64,000 bases of DNA from Candidatus Dadabacteria bacterium (GCA_009840385.1 VXNX01000005.1:62001-126000); one strand, 5' to 3'. Shown: positions 47,916 through 56,829, counted from the stretch's first letter. Notes: generated from the sequence alone by a model not told the origin. Translations and numbers: made by a program.

Positions 47916-49268
47916 ATGCCTAGAGAAAATCTTTACTGTCTTGTTCTTGCCGGGGGACGGGGAACCAGGCTCTGGCCTCTCTCAAGAGAGTCCATGCCCA
48001 AGCAGTTCCTCAGGATAAGCGGAGATGACTCGCTTCTGCTTGGGACGCTTAAACGCGCCGCCCGTCTTGTCGCCCCGGAGAACATACAAGTTGTGCTTGA
48101 GGAAAAACAGCTTTCGCTGATCGAACAGAGTCTTCAGTCCACGGATTTTCCGGAAAAAATAAAGGTTATTACGGAGCCCGTGGGCAGAAACACCGCCCCC
48201 GCGATTCTGCTCGGGACTCTTGGGATTGCTTCTCAGGACGAAGACGCGGTGATAATGGTCTTCCCCTCAGATCATATGGTTGAGGACGACGAGAATTTCC
48301 GCGATCATGTGCGAAGAGCGGTCTCGCTTGCCGAAGATGACTACATAGTGTCTTTTGGGATCACTCCCTCAGCACCCGAGACCGGATACGGCTACATTGA
48401 GGGTGGGGAACCGCTTGGTGACGGCGGGCGTAGAATAAAAAGATTTGTTGAAAAACCCGATGCCGAGGTCGCGAGAGAATACTTGCTTTCAGGAAACTTC
48501 TTCTGGAACAGCGGAATGTTTGTTTTCCGGGCCCGGACTATGGTTGAAGAATATTCAACCCTCTGCCCCGAGATTTACGCGCCAATTCACGAAACTTTCC
48601 ACCAAGAAGTCGGCAGGGATACTTACTCCGGGCTTCCTCCCGTTCCTGTTGACCGTGCAATAATGGAGAGAACTTCGCGCGGAGCCGTGGTACCGTCTTC
48701 TTTCTCTTGGAGCGACATGGGGTCATGGAGGCTTTTTTACGAGTTTTTCCCGAAAGATTCAGAGGGCAACGTGCTTGATGGGGATGTAATCCTCAGGGAC
48801 ACGGAGAATTCTCTTGTAAGAAGCGGCTCAAGGCTTGTCTGCGTAAACGGTCTTCGAGACGTTGCGGTAATTGAAACCCAGGACGCCGTTTTTGTCTCCG
48901 ACCTTGGACGCTCAAATGAAGCGGGCGCGTTCGCGGAGAAATTAAAGGGGGAGGGCAGAGAAGAGTCAATCTATCCAATGGTAGTTCACTATCCTTGGGG
49001 CAGCAGAGAAGAAATTCAAAAAGGGGAACTCTCTAAAGTAACGAAAACGACTGTTTTTCCCGGTAAGTCGGCAAGGATGGAGAATGCCTCTCCCCAACCC
49101 CTCTGTCTGCTGGTTCTCGAAGGACAGGCTCTGATAATTGGTGATGAGGGCAATAATGAACTTGGCCCCGGGCAAACAGTTTTTCTTGAGAACGGGGCGA
49201 ACTGTTCTGTTGAAAACAGGGCGGATAGTGTTCTAATCATTCTTGAGATTTTTTCCGTTGAGAGTTAA
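47916..49268 (+). CDS. manC: Mannose-1-phosphate guanylyltransferase with degenerate isomerase/cupin domain
   Basis: 450 residues. The nucleotidyltransferase domain is intact: LAGGRGTRLWPLSRESMPKQ (11-30), PVGRNTAPAI, VFPSDH. It makes GDP-mannose from GTP and mannose-1-phosphate. The C-terminal cupin (about 352-450) keeps YPWGS and VTKTTVFPG, but the metal-ligand segment that normally reads QxHxHRxEHW is replaced by MENASPQPLCLLV. No His remains after HYPWG, so phosphomannose isomerase activity is not expected. Preceded by the DUF4301 gene. Confidence 0.92.
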   Translation: MPRENLYCLVLAGGRGTRLWPLSRESMPKQFLRISGDDSLLLGTLKRAARLVAPENIQVVLEEKQLSLIEQSLQSTDFPEKIKVITEPVGRNTAPAILLGTLGIASQDEDAVIMVFPSDHMVEDDENFRDHVRRAVSLAEDDYIVSFGITPSAPETGYGYIEGGEPLGDGGRRIKRFVEKPDAEVAREYLLSGNFFWNSGMFVFRARTMVEEYSTLCPEIYAPIHETFHQEVGRDTYSGLPPVPVDRAIMERTSRGAVVPSSFSWSDMGSWRLFYEFFPKDSEGNVLDGDVILRDTENSLVRSGSRLVCVNGLRDVAVIETQDAVFVSDLGRSNEAGAFAEKLKGEGREESIYPMVVHYPWGSREEIQKGELSKVTKTTVFPGKSARMENASPQPLCLLVLEGQALIIGDEGNNELGPGQTVFLENGANCSVENRADSVLIILEIFSVES

Positions 49269-49289
49269 AAAAAGCAAAAAAAGCGTAGT

Positions 49290-49317
49290 TTTGACTCTGT
49301 TTTCCGTTGAGTTATCA
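49290..49317 (+). promoter_or_regulatory. Promoter of tRNA-Ser(GCU)
   Basis: TTGACT (49290-49295), 16 bases, TATCAT (49312-49317), 16 bases before the tRNA. Confidence 0.45.
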
Positions 49318-49333
49318 TTTTTTCACCAAGCGG

Positions 49334-49425
49334 GGAGAGGTGGCCGAGTGGTCGAAGGCGCTCGATTGCTAATCGAGTAAGGGGTGAAAGCCCCTTCGTG
49401 GGTTCGAATCCCACTCTCTCCGCCA
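49334..49425 (+). tRNA. tRNA-Ser (anticodon GCU)
   Basis: Acceptor GGAGAGG / TCTCTCC, discriminator G, encoded CCA. The anticodon loop TTGCTAA in a CTCGA/TCGAG stem gives GCT. The long variable arm (AAGGGG..CCCCTT) is typical of serine. Confidence 0.97.
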
Positions 49426-49502
49426 TTTCCTGTTTCCATTATCAAACGATTGGTAATGCGATTTATCAGTTTAGTTGCTATCCGCACCCCAGTAATTTTT
49501 AC

Positions 49503-49530
49503 TTGACAGCAAATCTGGTTTTTTTAGAAT
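49503..49530 (+). promoter_or_regulatory. Promoter of the CzcC/TolC-type gene
   Basis: TTGACA (49503-49508), 16 bases, TAGAAT (49525-49530), within a very A+T-rich stretch. It would give a leader of about 80 bases. Confidence 0.5.
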
Positions 49531-49540
49531 TATAAATAAA

Positions 49541-49556
49541 TTTAGATAAGTCTAAA
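49541..49556. promoter_or_regulatory. Palindromic operator candidate just after the promoter
   Basis: A perfect inverted repeat, TTTAGA-TAAG-TCTAAA, lies at about +5 to +20 relative to the predicted transcript start. The position suits a repressor. The shape recalls DtxR/MntR-type metal-repressor sites but the match is loose. Confidence 0.4.
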
Positions 49557-49614
49557 ATATTTTTTTGACTATCTTAATTTCAAGCGGTCTTCATGAAGAC
49601 AGAGAGGAATAAAG

Positions 49615-50910
49615 ATGCTTTCGCAATTATGTGTGTTCTGTACAGCTGTTTTACTGGCGGGAGTTTTGTCACAGCCATTAAGAGCCGAAGAACCGCATTC
49701 GCCTAAAACTCATGAACACACTGAGTGCGTTTATAACATAGGTTCTTTACTTACTTTGTCGGATGCCATTCAAAATGCTCTGGATTATTCACCACGCATT
49801 AAATCGGCTGTTGCAGAAGTGGAAGCTGCGAAAGGTGCGGAGAACCAAGCGGGATATTTCCCGAATCCGGAAATCGTGTTTGAGGCGGGAAATCTTGCCG
49901 GCAGTGGTGAATTCGGTGGCACGGATTCGGCTGAGTTTACCTACAGCTTAACGCAGACCGTTGAGATTGGTGGTAAACGTTCGGCACGCATGAGTGCCGC
50001 GAAAGCGGCTCGTGAGGCTTCCGGTACGGCACTGATAGCTGAGCGGCTCAACCTTGAGCGCGATGTTCGTATCGCATATTTCGATGCGTTGGCCAGAGAC
50101 GAGGCGGTCAAGCTTGCGGTGGAACAGGAGCGGTTGGCCAAGGATGTTCTGGGCACTGTATCCAGACAAGTGCAGACCGCGGAAGAACCAGAGATTCAAC
50201 TGAGCAAGGCGGAAGTGGCCTATACAGCCAGTGTTGTTACGCGTGAACGAAAAGAACACGAACTGAAAATTGCCAAGAAAAAGCTTGCGAGATTATTGGG
50301 AGCCTCCACATTGGACAGTTCTCTTAACCACGCTCATTTCTTTGAACTTAAAGCCCCGGGTCCTATAGAAAACTACCGTGTTAACCTCGCCCGCATTCCC
50401 GATATGAGGCAATTTTCTTATATAAAGACCCAAAAAAAATCACTTCTGGACTTGGAGCGCGCACGGGCTATTCCGGATCCCGATTTCAGCCTTGGTGTAA
50501 GAGATTTTAAAGATAGTGGTGATCAGGCCTTTGTTCTTTCCGTCTCGCTTCCCATACCGGTTTTTAATCGGAACAGAGGGAATATTGCTAGGGCACGTGC
50601 GGAAGTTAGGCAGGCAAAAAGTAATGCTTGGCAAGCTGGATTAATTCTGGAGCAGCAACTTGCGGAGAACTGGGAGCAGTGGAGAACTTATTACTCAGAG
50701 GCGCAAAGATTGAGAACGGAACTTCTTCCATCTGCGGAAAAAGCGTTTAAATTGGCGCGCGTCGGATTTGCCGAAGGTAAATTCTCTTATCATGAAGTGC
50801 TTGACGCACAGCGCACTTTGTTTGGCGCCAGATCTCAATATTACGATTCATTGAGGCTCTATCACGCTGCTCGTGCCAACGTGGAGCGATTAGGGGCTGT
50901 GACAGAGTAA
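49615..50910 (+). CDS. CzcC/CusC-like TolC-family outer membrane efflux protein (orphan)
   Basis: 431 residues. A signal peptide (1-24, ending LRA) precedes a His-containing leader (HSPKTHEHTEC) and two outer-membrane-efflux repeats with long coiled-coil helices. Landmarks are FPNPEIVFEAGN, YSLTQTVEIGGKRSARM and SVSLPIPVFNRNRGNIARA. Such proteins form the exit duct of tripartite metal pumps. No CzcA/CusA or adaptor gene is nearby. Base composition and codon choice look more A+T-rich than in its neighbours, and it sits directly behind tRNA-Ser(GCU), so acquisition by transfer is likely. Confidence 0.88.
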   Translation: MLSQLCVFCTAVLLAGVLSQPLRAEEPHSPKTHEHTECVYNIGSLLTLSDAIQNALDYSPRIKSAVAEVEAAKGAENQAGYFPNPEIVFEAGNLAGSGEFGGTDSAEFTYSLTQTVEIGGKRSARMSAAKAAREASGTALIAERLNLERDVRIAYFDALARDEAVKLAVEQERLAKDVLGTVSRQVQTAEEPEIQLSKAEVAYTASVVTRERKEHELKIAKKKLARLLGASTLDSSLNHAHFFELKAPGPIENYRVNLARIPDMRQFSYIKTQKKSLLDLERARAIPDPDFSLGVRDFKDSGDQAFVLSVSLPIPVFNRNRGNIARARAEVRQAKSNAWQAGLILEQQLAENWEQWRTYYSEAQRLRTELLPSAEKAFKLARVGFAEGKFSYHEVLDAQRTLFGARSQYYDSLRLYHAARANVERLGAVTE

Positions 50911-50971
50911 GGAAAAAGCTAGATATACGTAAGGATAATATGGAACCGGAGATTATTCTCGAGAAAACGGT

Positions 50972-52261
50972 TTACACGGCAGTCGCATAGGCAATTTCAT
51001 TCTTTACTTCTCTTATTTTCACCTTTACTTCCGTACCGGTACTGATACTGCCTTCGGTTAGCTTGACGTTTATGTAGTTTTTCGTGGTGCAGTTTGATTT
51101 GTTTTCCACGATCGCATCAAGGGTTTTGCCGATGAACTTCCTGTAGAAATCCTCCTTTTTCGTTTTTCCGAGGGCACGAAGTTCAGCCGATCTTTCCTTT
51201 TTTACCTGCGGGGATATCTGGTCTTTCATGTTCGCCGCCGGGGTCATTTTCCTTATTGAATAGGGGAACACGTGGAAATAGGTAAGTTCCGATGCGGCCG
51301 CAACATCGCGTGAATTTTCAAACTGCTCCTGCGTTTCCCCCGGAAACCCGACCATTATGTCTGTGCCGATCGAAGCCTCCGGCAATGCACTGCGTATCGA
51401 GTCCGTGCACTTAAGGAATTGCTCGGGACTGTACCTTCTTCTCATTCTTCTCAGGACGTCTGTGTCTCCGCTTTGAAGCGCTACGTGGAAACTCGGACAT
51501 ATGACTTCGGAATCCGAGACGAAACGAATCAGTTCCTCCGTGGTATCCGCCGGGTCAAGCGAGCTAAGCCTTACTCTGCTTACGGCTCCGGACTTCTCAA
51601 TCTCCCCCAGCAGGCTAACAAGATCAGAACCAATGTCTCTCCCGTAGCTTGCCAGATGAACCCCGGTGAGAACAACCTCCTTGTAACCTCCCCGTGTGAG
51701 AGTTTTCAGCCTTGAGATCACTTCATCCGACTCCAGACTGCGGGAGCGCCCCCGCGCCCTTGGAATCACGCAGAACGTGCAAGCGTAGTTACAGCCGTCC
51801 TGTACCTTGAGAAACGCCCTTGTCCTGTCGGGGAAGAACCTGATGTCGGGAGTGTCGAACTTTCTTTTCTTCTCCTTGAAGATATCGGATATGAGAACCT
51901 TCGGCTCACTCTGAACCTCACCCCGGCGAATTGCTCCGAGAAGAGATGAGGACTTGTGGGAGTTTCCGATTACGTAGTCGACTTCCCCCATGGCAGAGAG
52001 TTGCTCCGGGGAGACCTGGGCGTAACAGCCGGTCACTATTACGACGCCTCGAGGGTTTGATCTTTTTGCCCTGTATATGTAATTCCTAGCTTCCGAGTCC
52101 GCCTTGTGCGTGACGGTGCAGGTATCTATTACGTATACGTCAGCCGGTTCGTCAAATTTTTTGTTCTTTACGAACTCGGAGGATGGCAGGTGGTTAAGCA
52201 AGGCGGCCGTGTCATACTGGTTAACCTTGCACCCCAGGGTCACGACGGAAATCCTTTTCAT
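50972..52261 (-). CDS. mtaB: tRNA t6A37 methylthiotransferase
   Basis: 429 residues. The N-terminal UPF0004 domain has TLGCKVNQYD and further cysteines for one [4Fe-4S] cluster. The radical-SAM CxxxCxxC appears as CNYACTFC. A C-terminal TRAM domain follows (VKLTEGSISTGTEVKVKI). The LGCKVN motif points to MtaB rather than MiaB or RimO. Its ATG overlaps the mnmA stop as ATGA, forming a tRNA-thiolation operon. Confidence 0.94.
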   Translation of the reverse strand: MKRISVVTLGCKVNQYDTAALLNHLPSSEFVKNKKFDEPADVYVIDTCTVTHKADSEARNYIYRAKRSNPRGVVIVTGCYAQVSPEQLSAMGEVDYVIGNSHKSSSLLGAIRRGEVQSEPKVLISDIFKEKKRKFDTPDIRFFPDRTRAFLKVQDGCNYACTFCVIPRARGRSRSLESDEVISRLKTLTRGGYKEVVLTGVHLASYGRDIGSDLVSLLGEIEKSGAVSRVRLSSLDPADTTEELIRFVSDSEVICPSFHVALQSGDTDVLRRMRRRYSPEQFLKCTDSIRSALPEASIGTDIMVGFPGETQEQFENSRDVAAASELTYFHVFPYSIRKMTPAANMKDQISPQVKKERSAELRALGKTKKEDFYRKFIGKTLDAIVENKSNCTTKNYINVKLTEGSISTGTEVKVKIREVKNEIAYATAV

Positions 52262-53334
52262 TGCATGTGAGCCTCTTTTATCCAGCCGCCACCCACCACG
52301 GTTTCGTTTCTGTAGAAAACGATTGCTTGGCCGGGCGTTACGGCTTTCTGCGGCTCCGGAAAGCTCACTGTCGCCTCCCCGTCGTCGCTGACCGTTACTC
52401 TGGATGGGACTGCGCCGTGGCGGTACCTTATTTTCGAGCGCACTTCGATCTCTCCTTCAGGAGGTTCGCTTACCCACGATAGATTTTGTGCCGTAAGGGC
52501 GTTGCTGTAGAGGTCTTTTTCTTCTCCGACCTTGACTTCGTTTCGCTCGGCGTCAATACCGACAACATACATCGGCTTTCCCTTGGCAAAACCGAGCCCG
52601 CGTCTTTGCCCTATGGTAAAGGACGCGATTCCCCGGTGTCTGGCAACGGGGTTTCCCTCCATGTCCACTATGTCTCCCCCTCTTTTTCCTCTCTCAAGAT
52701 AGGGATCGAGAAATTCTCTGTAGCTGTCCCCCGTGATGAAGCAGACGCCCATGCTCTCGGCCTTTGTGGCGACTCGGAGCCCCATGTCTTCAGCCATTTT
52801 TCTAACTTCTGTCTTCGTTTTGTCTCCCAGAGGGAAAATAAGCCTTTGAAGTTCCCTCTGACCTAGGGTGAAGAGGAAGTACGACTGGTCTTTTGTGGAA
52901 TCGACTGCCCGCTCAAGTGAGTATTCGCCGGTTTCTGCGCTGTGGGATATTCTGGCGTAGTGGCCCGTGGCGAGAAAGTCCGCATCAAGTTCGAGAGCTT
53001 TCTTCAGAAGAAAATCAAACTTCATGAACTGGTTACAGAGTACGCAGGGTATCGGCGTTTCTCCCGAATCGTACTTGCTTACGAAATCGGAAACCACGAG
53101 TTCCCTGAAGGAATCCATGTAATTTACGACGTAGTGGGGGATGCCTATCTCGTAGGCGACCCTTCTCGCGTCGCATACCTCATCCGCGGAACAGCATCCC
53201 CCTTCGCTCTCTCCGTAATCCCAAAGCTGCATGGTCATTCCTATGACTTCATGCCCCTGGGACTTAAGAAGAGCGGCCGTGGTGGCGCTGTCAACCCCTC
53301 CGCTCATAGCCACTACAATTCTCTTTCTCATCAT
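52258..53334 (-). CDS. mnmA: tRNA-specific 2-thiouridylase
   Basis: 358 residues. It thiolates U34 of tRNA-Lys, Glu and Gln. The PP-loop SGGVDSATT is at 11-19. The catalytic cysteines sit in PCVLCNQFMKF and MGVCFITG. ATG codons at residues 1 and 2 are both possible starts. Followed by mtaB. Confidence 0.96.
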   Translation of the reverse strand: MMRKRIVVAMSGGVDSATTAALLKSQGHEVIGMTMQLWDYGESEGGCCSADEVCDARRVAYEIGIPHYVVNYMDSFRELVVSDFVSKYDSGETPIPCVLCNQFMKFDFLLKKALELDADFLATGHYARISHSAETGEYSLERAVDSTKDQSYFLFTLGQRELQRLIFPLGDKTKTEVRKMAEDMGLRVATKAESMGVCFITGDSYREFLDPYLERGKRGGDIVDMEGNPVARHRGIASFTIGQRRGLGFAKGKPMYVVGIDAERNEVKVGEEKDLYSNALTAQNLSWVSEPPEGEIEVRSKIRYRHGAVPSRVTVSDDGEATVSFPEPQKAVTPGQAIVFYRNETVVGGGWIKEAHMQ

Positions 53335-53444
53335 CGCAAGGATTCTACCCTAGAAAAAAAAGCGGACAAACGGAGAAATTAGGATAAGAAAAAACAAGAG
53401 GATATTCTCAAGGCAGCCGGACTCTCTTGCCTTAATTTGTGTGA

Positions 53445-54128
53445 TCAGTTCTCCTCTCCAATTACCATCGGGGACAACCTGCCTTCGGCGGTAAGCTCCC
53501 TGTAGCAGTTACCCAACTCCGTTGGATCGTCCGGGTTGCCAAGATATTTCCTCAGCCCCTCGGCCATTGGCGTTTCCTCTCCTCCGCAACTGTCTGCGGA
53601 AAGTGTTTCTCTCGGTACAAGCACGTACGGGCACGTCACCACGGGATTGGCTTGGGTTCGTACGGCTTCACCGCTCCAGTAACCGGTAAATATAGTAGCC
53701 CCGTCGCCGATTTCATCATCGGTTCTTGAAACGACATTGAACGTTGACGGAAAGAGATTTCCATCATCGCTTTCAATCACAAAGGACGCTACAATAGTTT
53801 TCTCCACATTTCCGCCTTTGTCCTTGATAACTTTTGTTGCCCTATAGCTGAATTCCGAGTCGGGGAAAGTGGGGGTCGTGGAAACGATTTCGACATCAAG
53901 TTTCCCTGTAGATTCATCTCCCTTTAAATACACATCGGCGTTTTCGTAACCGCAATCTATCTTTAATGTATTTACCCCATCTATCTCTACCTCATAGACA
54001 CTGAGAAAAAACCCTCTCATCTCCATAAGTTCTGCCTCATTTTCGTCTTCGCAAGATGAAAGCAGGAGTAATCCCGCAAGGGAAAACACTGCTGACAAAG
54101 CCAGAGCACTGAAACTTCCTGACCGCAT
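53445..54128 (-). CDS. Lipoprotein of unknown function
   Basis: 227 residues from the ATG at 54128, eight bases after AAGGAGG. The signal peptide ends LLSSC with lipid-modified Cys26. The mature part is acidic, rich in beta-strand pattern and contains three further cysteines (IDCGYEN, TCPYV, DSCGGEE) that could form disulfides. No family is recognised. It lies alone between mnmA and a divergent permease gene. Confidence 0.7.
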   Translation of the reverse strand: MRSGSFSALALSAVFSLAGLLLLSSCEDENEAELMEMRGFFLSVYEVEIDGVNTLKIDCGYENADVYLKGDESTGKLDVEIVSTTPTFPDSEFSYRATKVIKDKGGNVEKTIVASFVIESDDGNLFPSTFNVVSRTDDEIGDGATIFTGYWSGEAVRTQANPVVTCPYVLVPRETLSADSCGGEETPMAEGLRKYLGNPDDPTELGNCYRELTAEGRLSPMVIGEEN

Positions 54129-54187
54129 GATGAATAACCTCCTTAAATATATGGAAATTCTTATTAATTCAGGTCGCATTATTTGGG

Positions 54188-54193
54188 TATAAT
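54188..54193 (+). promoter_or_regulatory. Isolated -10 box in the gap before the permease
   Basis: TATAAT on the plus strand, about 200 bases before the permease start. No convincing -35 box. The remaining leader shows no recognised riboswitch or further gene. Confidence 0.25.
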
Positions 54194-54396
54194 ATCACAT
54201 TGCAAGGGGGTGGGGTGGAAAATATTGGCGACTGGTTTTTTCTGATTTATACCGAGCAATTAAAGGGAGAGCACTCCGCACCCGAAAGTTTCTTGAGAAG
54301 GTGCACATAAGGTATTAAAGTGAGAGTAACTGCTTTGGCCTTTGTTAAAAAAGTTCCCAAAGGCGGATAGAAAATGATTTTAGGTCTTGTATAGCC

Positions 54397-55425
54397 GTGC
54401 GCACGATTTCTAAAGCAAATATTGATCAGCCTTCCTGCTGCCACACCCCTCCTCCGGGCGAACCTCTTCGAGTCAGCCGAAACCTGAAAATTTCTCTTGC
54501 GTTACTTCTCTGTCTGGTTGCCGTTTCCTTCCTGCCGCCGCTTTCGGCTCTTAATACTTCTCTGCTGGGTTATCTGAAGCTGCTTGCCATCCCGCTTATT
54601 GTGGGTTTTCTTCTGGGCGGAGCCGTAGATTATTTCGTTCCCCAGGGGTTTATATACAGGTATCTTGGCAGAACGGGGAATTCATCTCTCTTCTACGCGC
54701 TTGCTTCGGGTTTTGTAATGTCTTCCTGTTCCCATGGAATACTCGCAATAGCGATTCAAATCTACAAAAAAGGAGCAGGCGTCCCGGCGGTGATAACGTT
54801 TCTTCTCGCCTCTCCCTGGGCGAATTTCCCCGTGACCATCCTCCTTATAAGCTTTTTCGGGTGGAAGGGTGTTCTGTTCATAGTCACGGCTGGATTTATC
54901 GCGATTGTTACGGGCTTTATATTCGGAATACTTGAACGGGGCGGCTACTTGGAGAAAAATGATGTCGGGGACATAGAGGAAGGGTACGAGTGGGAGAGGA
55001 TAAAGAATTTCTCCCTCAGAGAGAGCGTCCCGGGGGTTCTCAGGGGAAGCCTCAGTCTTTCCAACATGGTTCTGTGGTGGCTTATAATCGGCCTTATTGC
55101 AGCGGTCCTGATAGACGTGTATGTGCCCGGAGAATTTTTTATGCAGTATCTTGGTCCGGACACAGGCGGCCTTTTACTTACCCTCGTAGGGGCTACCGTG
55201 ATCGAGGTTTGCAGCGAGGGAAGTTCGGTTATTGCGTTTGAGATCTACGACAAGGTCCAGGCATTTGGGAATCCGTTCGTTTTTCTGATGGCGGGGGTTG
55301 TGACCGACTATACTGAGATCGGACTTCTATGGACGAACATAGGCAGAAAAACTGCCTTACTGCTTCCAGTAGTGGCTGTCCCGCAGGTGCTTTTCTTCGG
55401 CTTTCTCTACAACGCTTTTCTCTGA
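54397..55425 (+). CDS. YraQ/ArsP-type permease (DUF318 family)
   Basis: 342 residues from a GTG at 54397 with a weak ribosome site. Eight to ten membrane helices arranged as an inverted repeat, each half carrying the family pattern: SSCSHGILAIAI in the first and EVCSEGSSVIAFEI in the second. Relatives export trivalent organoarsenicals or other metals and thiols. A cytosolic leader with a Cys-Cys pair (PSCCHTPPPGE, near 12-22) could be a metal site. It precedes tag by 18 bases. Confidence 0.82.
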   Translation: MRTISKANIDQPSCCHTPPPGEPLRVSRNLKISLALLLCLVAVSFLPPLSALNTSLLGYLKLLAIPLIVGFLLGGAVDYFVPQGFIYRYLGRTGNSSLFYALASGFVMSSCSHGILAIAIQIYKKGAGVPAVITFLLASPWANFPVTILLISFFGWKGVLFIVTAGFIAIVTGFIFGILERGGYLEKNDVGDIEEGYEWERIKNFSLRESVPGVLRGSLSLSNMVLWWLIIGLIAAVLIDVYVPGEFFMQYLGPDTGGLLLTLVGATVIEVCSEGSSVIAFEIYDKVQAFGNPFVFLMAGVVTDYTEIGLLWTNIGRKTALLLPVVAVPQVLFFGFLYNAFL

Positions 55426-55443
55426 ACCGCTGGGAGAGATAAG

Positions 55444-56025
55444 ATGCAAAGATGTCCCTGGTGCGAGAAAACCGATCTTGAGAGAGCCTACCACGACACC
55501 GAATGGGGAGTGCCCGTTTTCTCCGACGAAAAGCAGTTTGAGTTTCTGGTCCTCGAATCCGCCCAGGCGGGCCTGAGCTGGCTTACTGTTCTTCGCAAGA
55601 GGGAGAACTACAGGCGTCTTTACGACGGCTTTGATCCTGAGAAAGTCGCCGGCTACGGAGAGAAAAAGATACAGGAGCTCATGTCGGACAGCGGAATAAT
55701 ACGCAACCGCAAGAAGATAGAGGCCTCGATAAACAACGCTGCGAGGTTCCTCGAGGTACGGGATGAGTTCGGAAGCTTCTCCGATTACCTTTGGGGGTTT
55801 ACGGGTGGAGTTCCGGTTACGAACAGCTGGGAGGAACTCTCGGAAATACCCGCTTCTACGGAACTTTCAGTGGCGGTGAGTCGCGATCTAAAAAAACGTG
55901 GCTTTCGTTTCATGGGGCCCGTAATTGTCTACTCGCATCTTCAGGCGACAGGGGTGGTGAACGATCACCTGGTTTCGTGTTTTCGCTACGAAGAGATCTT
56001 GGGTTTAAGCAAGGGAATCGAATAA
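55444..56025 (+). CDS. tag: DNA-3-methyladenine glycosylase I
   Basis: 193 residues. The zinc-snap residues match E. coli Tag closely: Cys4, His17 (in YHDTEWG) and the C-terminal HLVSC. The catalytic/binding segment FLVLESAQAGLSWLTVL is intact. It excises 3-methyladenine from alkylated DNA. Its 3' end overlaps the diiron-protein gene by 21 bases, in convergent orientation. Confidence 0.95.
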   Translation: MQRCPWCEKTDLERAYHDTEWGVPVFSDEKQFEFLVLESAQAGLSWLTVLRKRENYRRLYDGFDPEKVAGYGEKKIQELMSDSGIIRNRKKIEASINNAARFLEVRDEFGSFSDYLWGFTGGVPVTNSWEELSEIPASTELSVAVSRDLKKRGFRFMGPVIVYSHLQATGVVNDHLVSCFRYEEILGLSKGIE

Positions 56026-56625
56026 CCGCATCAGGTAATCTCCGCTTTCCCTGCTGAACTGCACTATTTTCTCGATCTCTTCTTCACTAAGATTCTCTTC
56101 GACTCTTCTGACCGTTTTTTTTATCGCGAGGGAGTGCACAGGATCTTCCTTGGCGTGAACCTCTATGAAAGTTGAAGGGTCGGGAACCGTTTCTACTTCA
56201 GGGAAAATAAGCCCCGATACGTTTTCAAACAGATAGGAATGTCCGAGTATCGCAAGGGGAAACTGCTCGGCGGCGTTCTGAAGGAATTCGTCGTATTCCC
56301 TTACGATTTCCAGGCAGAAAGGATTGATCTCCTTCTCTCCGAGATCTTTTAGATCACGAAGGGCAATCTCGGCGTGTCCGAGTTCTCCCTGAGCGCAGGA
56401 ATGAAACCTTTTGCTCAGGTAAGGATCCGAGTTCTTCGTGTTTATGCTTGCCATGTTGACCGCTCTTTGACTGAGATACTCAATGATGTAGAAAGTAAGC
56501 AGAAATCTCGCATAAGTCTTCCGGGTCAGGTTTCCGGAAACGAGATTCTTTATTTCCTCTTTGTCCTTTAGCCTGCGAAGATAGGTTTTGACTTCAGTGT
56601 CAAGAAACGATTCGAGTTTTTCCAT
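56005..56625 (-). CDS. Haem-oxygenase-like diiron oxidase (iron-containing redox enzyme family)
   Basis: 206 residues, all helical. Possible iron ligands follow the HDO pattern: GELGHAEIAL gives Glu and His, and FIEVHAKEDPVHSLAI gives Glu, His, Asp and His. The fold is that of TenA/PqqC, CADD and UndA. Known members use O2 to cleave or hydroxylate small metabolites; the substrate here is unknown. It stands between tag and tRNA-Arg. Confidence 0.78.
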   Translation of the reverse strand: MEKLESFLDTEVKTYLRRLKDKEEIKNLVSGNLTRKTYARFLLTFYIIEYLSQRAVNMASINTKNSDPYLSKRFHSCAQGELGHAEIALRDLKDLGEKEINPFCLEIVREYDEFLQNAAEQFPLAILGHSYLFENVSGLIFPEVETVPDPSTFIEVHAKEDPVHSLAIKKTVRRVEENLSEEEIEKIVQFSRESGDYLMRLFDSLA

Positions 56626-56654
56626 TTTTTTCCGAAATAAAATTCAGAACGACT

Positions 56655-56682
56655 ATTATAATATAGAAATCCGTATTGTTAA
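56655..56682 (-). promoter_or_regulatory. Promoter of the diiron oxidase gene
   Basis: On the minus strand: TTAACA (56682-56677), 16 bases, TATAAT (56660-56655), about 30 bases before the ATG. Confidence 0.5.
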
Positions 56683-56752
56683 TTGTCCCTGCTGTTTCCT
56701 GGGTTGACTGCACCACTCGGCTCAGGAACCATTAGGAAACATTGCTTTTCCC

Positions 56753-56829
56753 GCGCCCGTAGCCCAACTGGACAGAGCGCTTGACTACGGATCAAGAGGT
56801 TGGGGGTTCGAATCCCTCCGGGCGCGCCA
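56753..56829 (+). tRNA. tRNA-Arg (anticodon ACG)
   Basis: Acceptor GCGCCCG / CGGGCGC, discriminator G, encoded CCA. The anticodon stem CTTGA/TCAAG encloses CTACGGA, anticodon ACG, which is normally edited to ICG. The TTCGAATC loop is present. Confidence 0.97.

Noticed and set aside
54247-54444. 65-codon minus-strand frame before the permease
   Set aside because: It overlaps the permease start, has no ribosome site and no recognisable feature.
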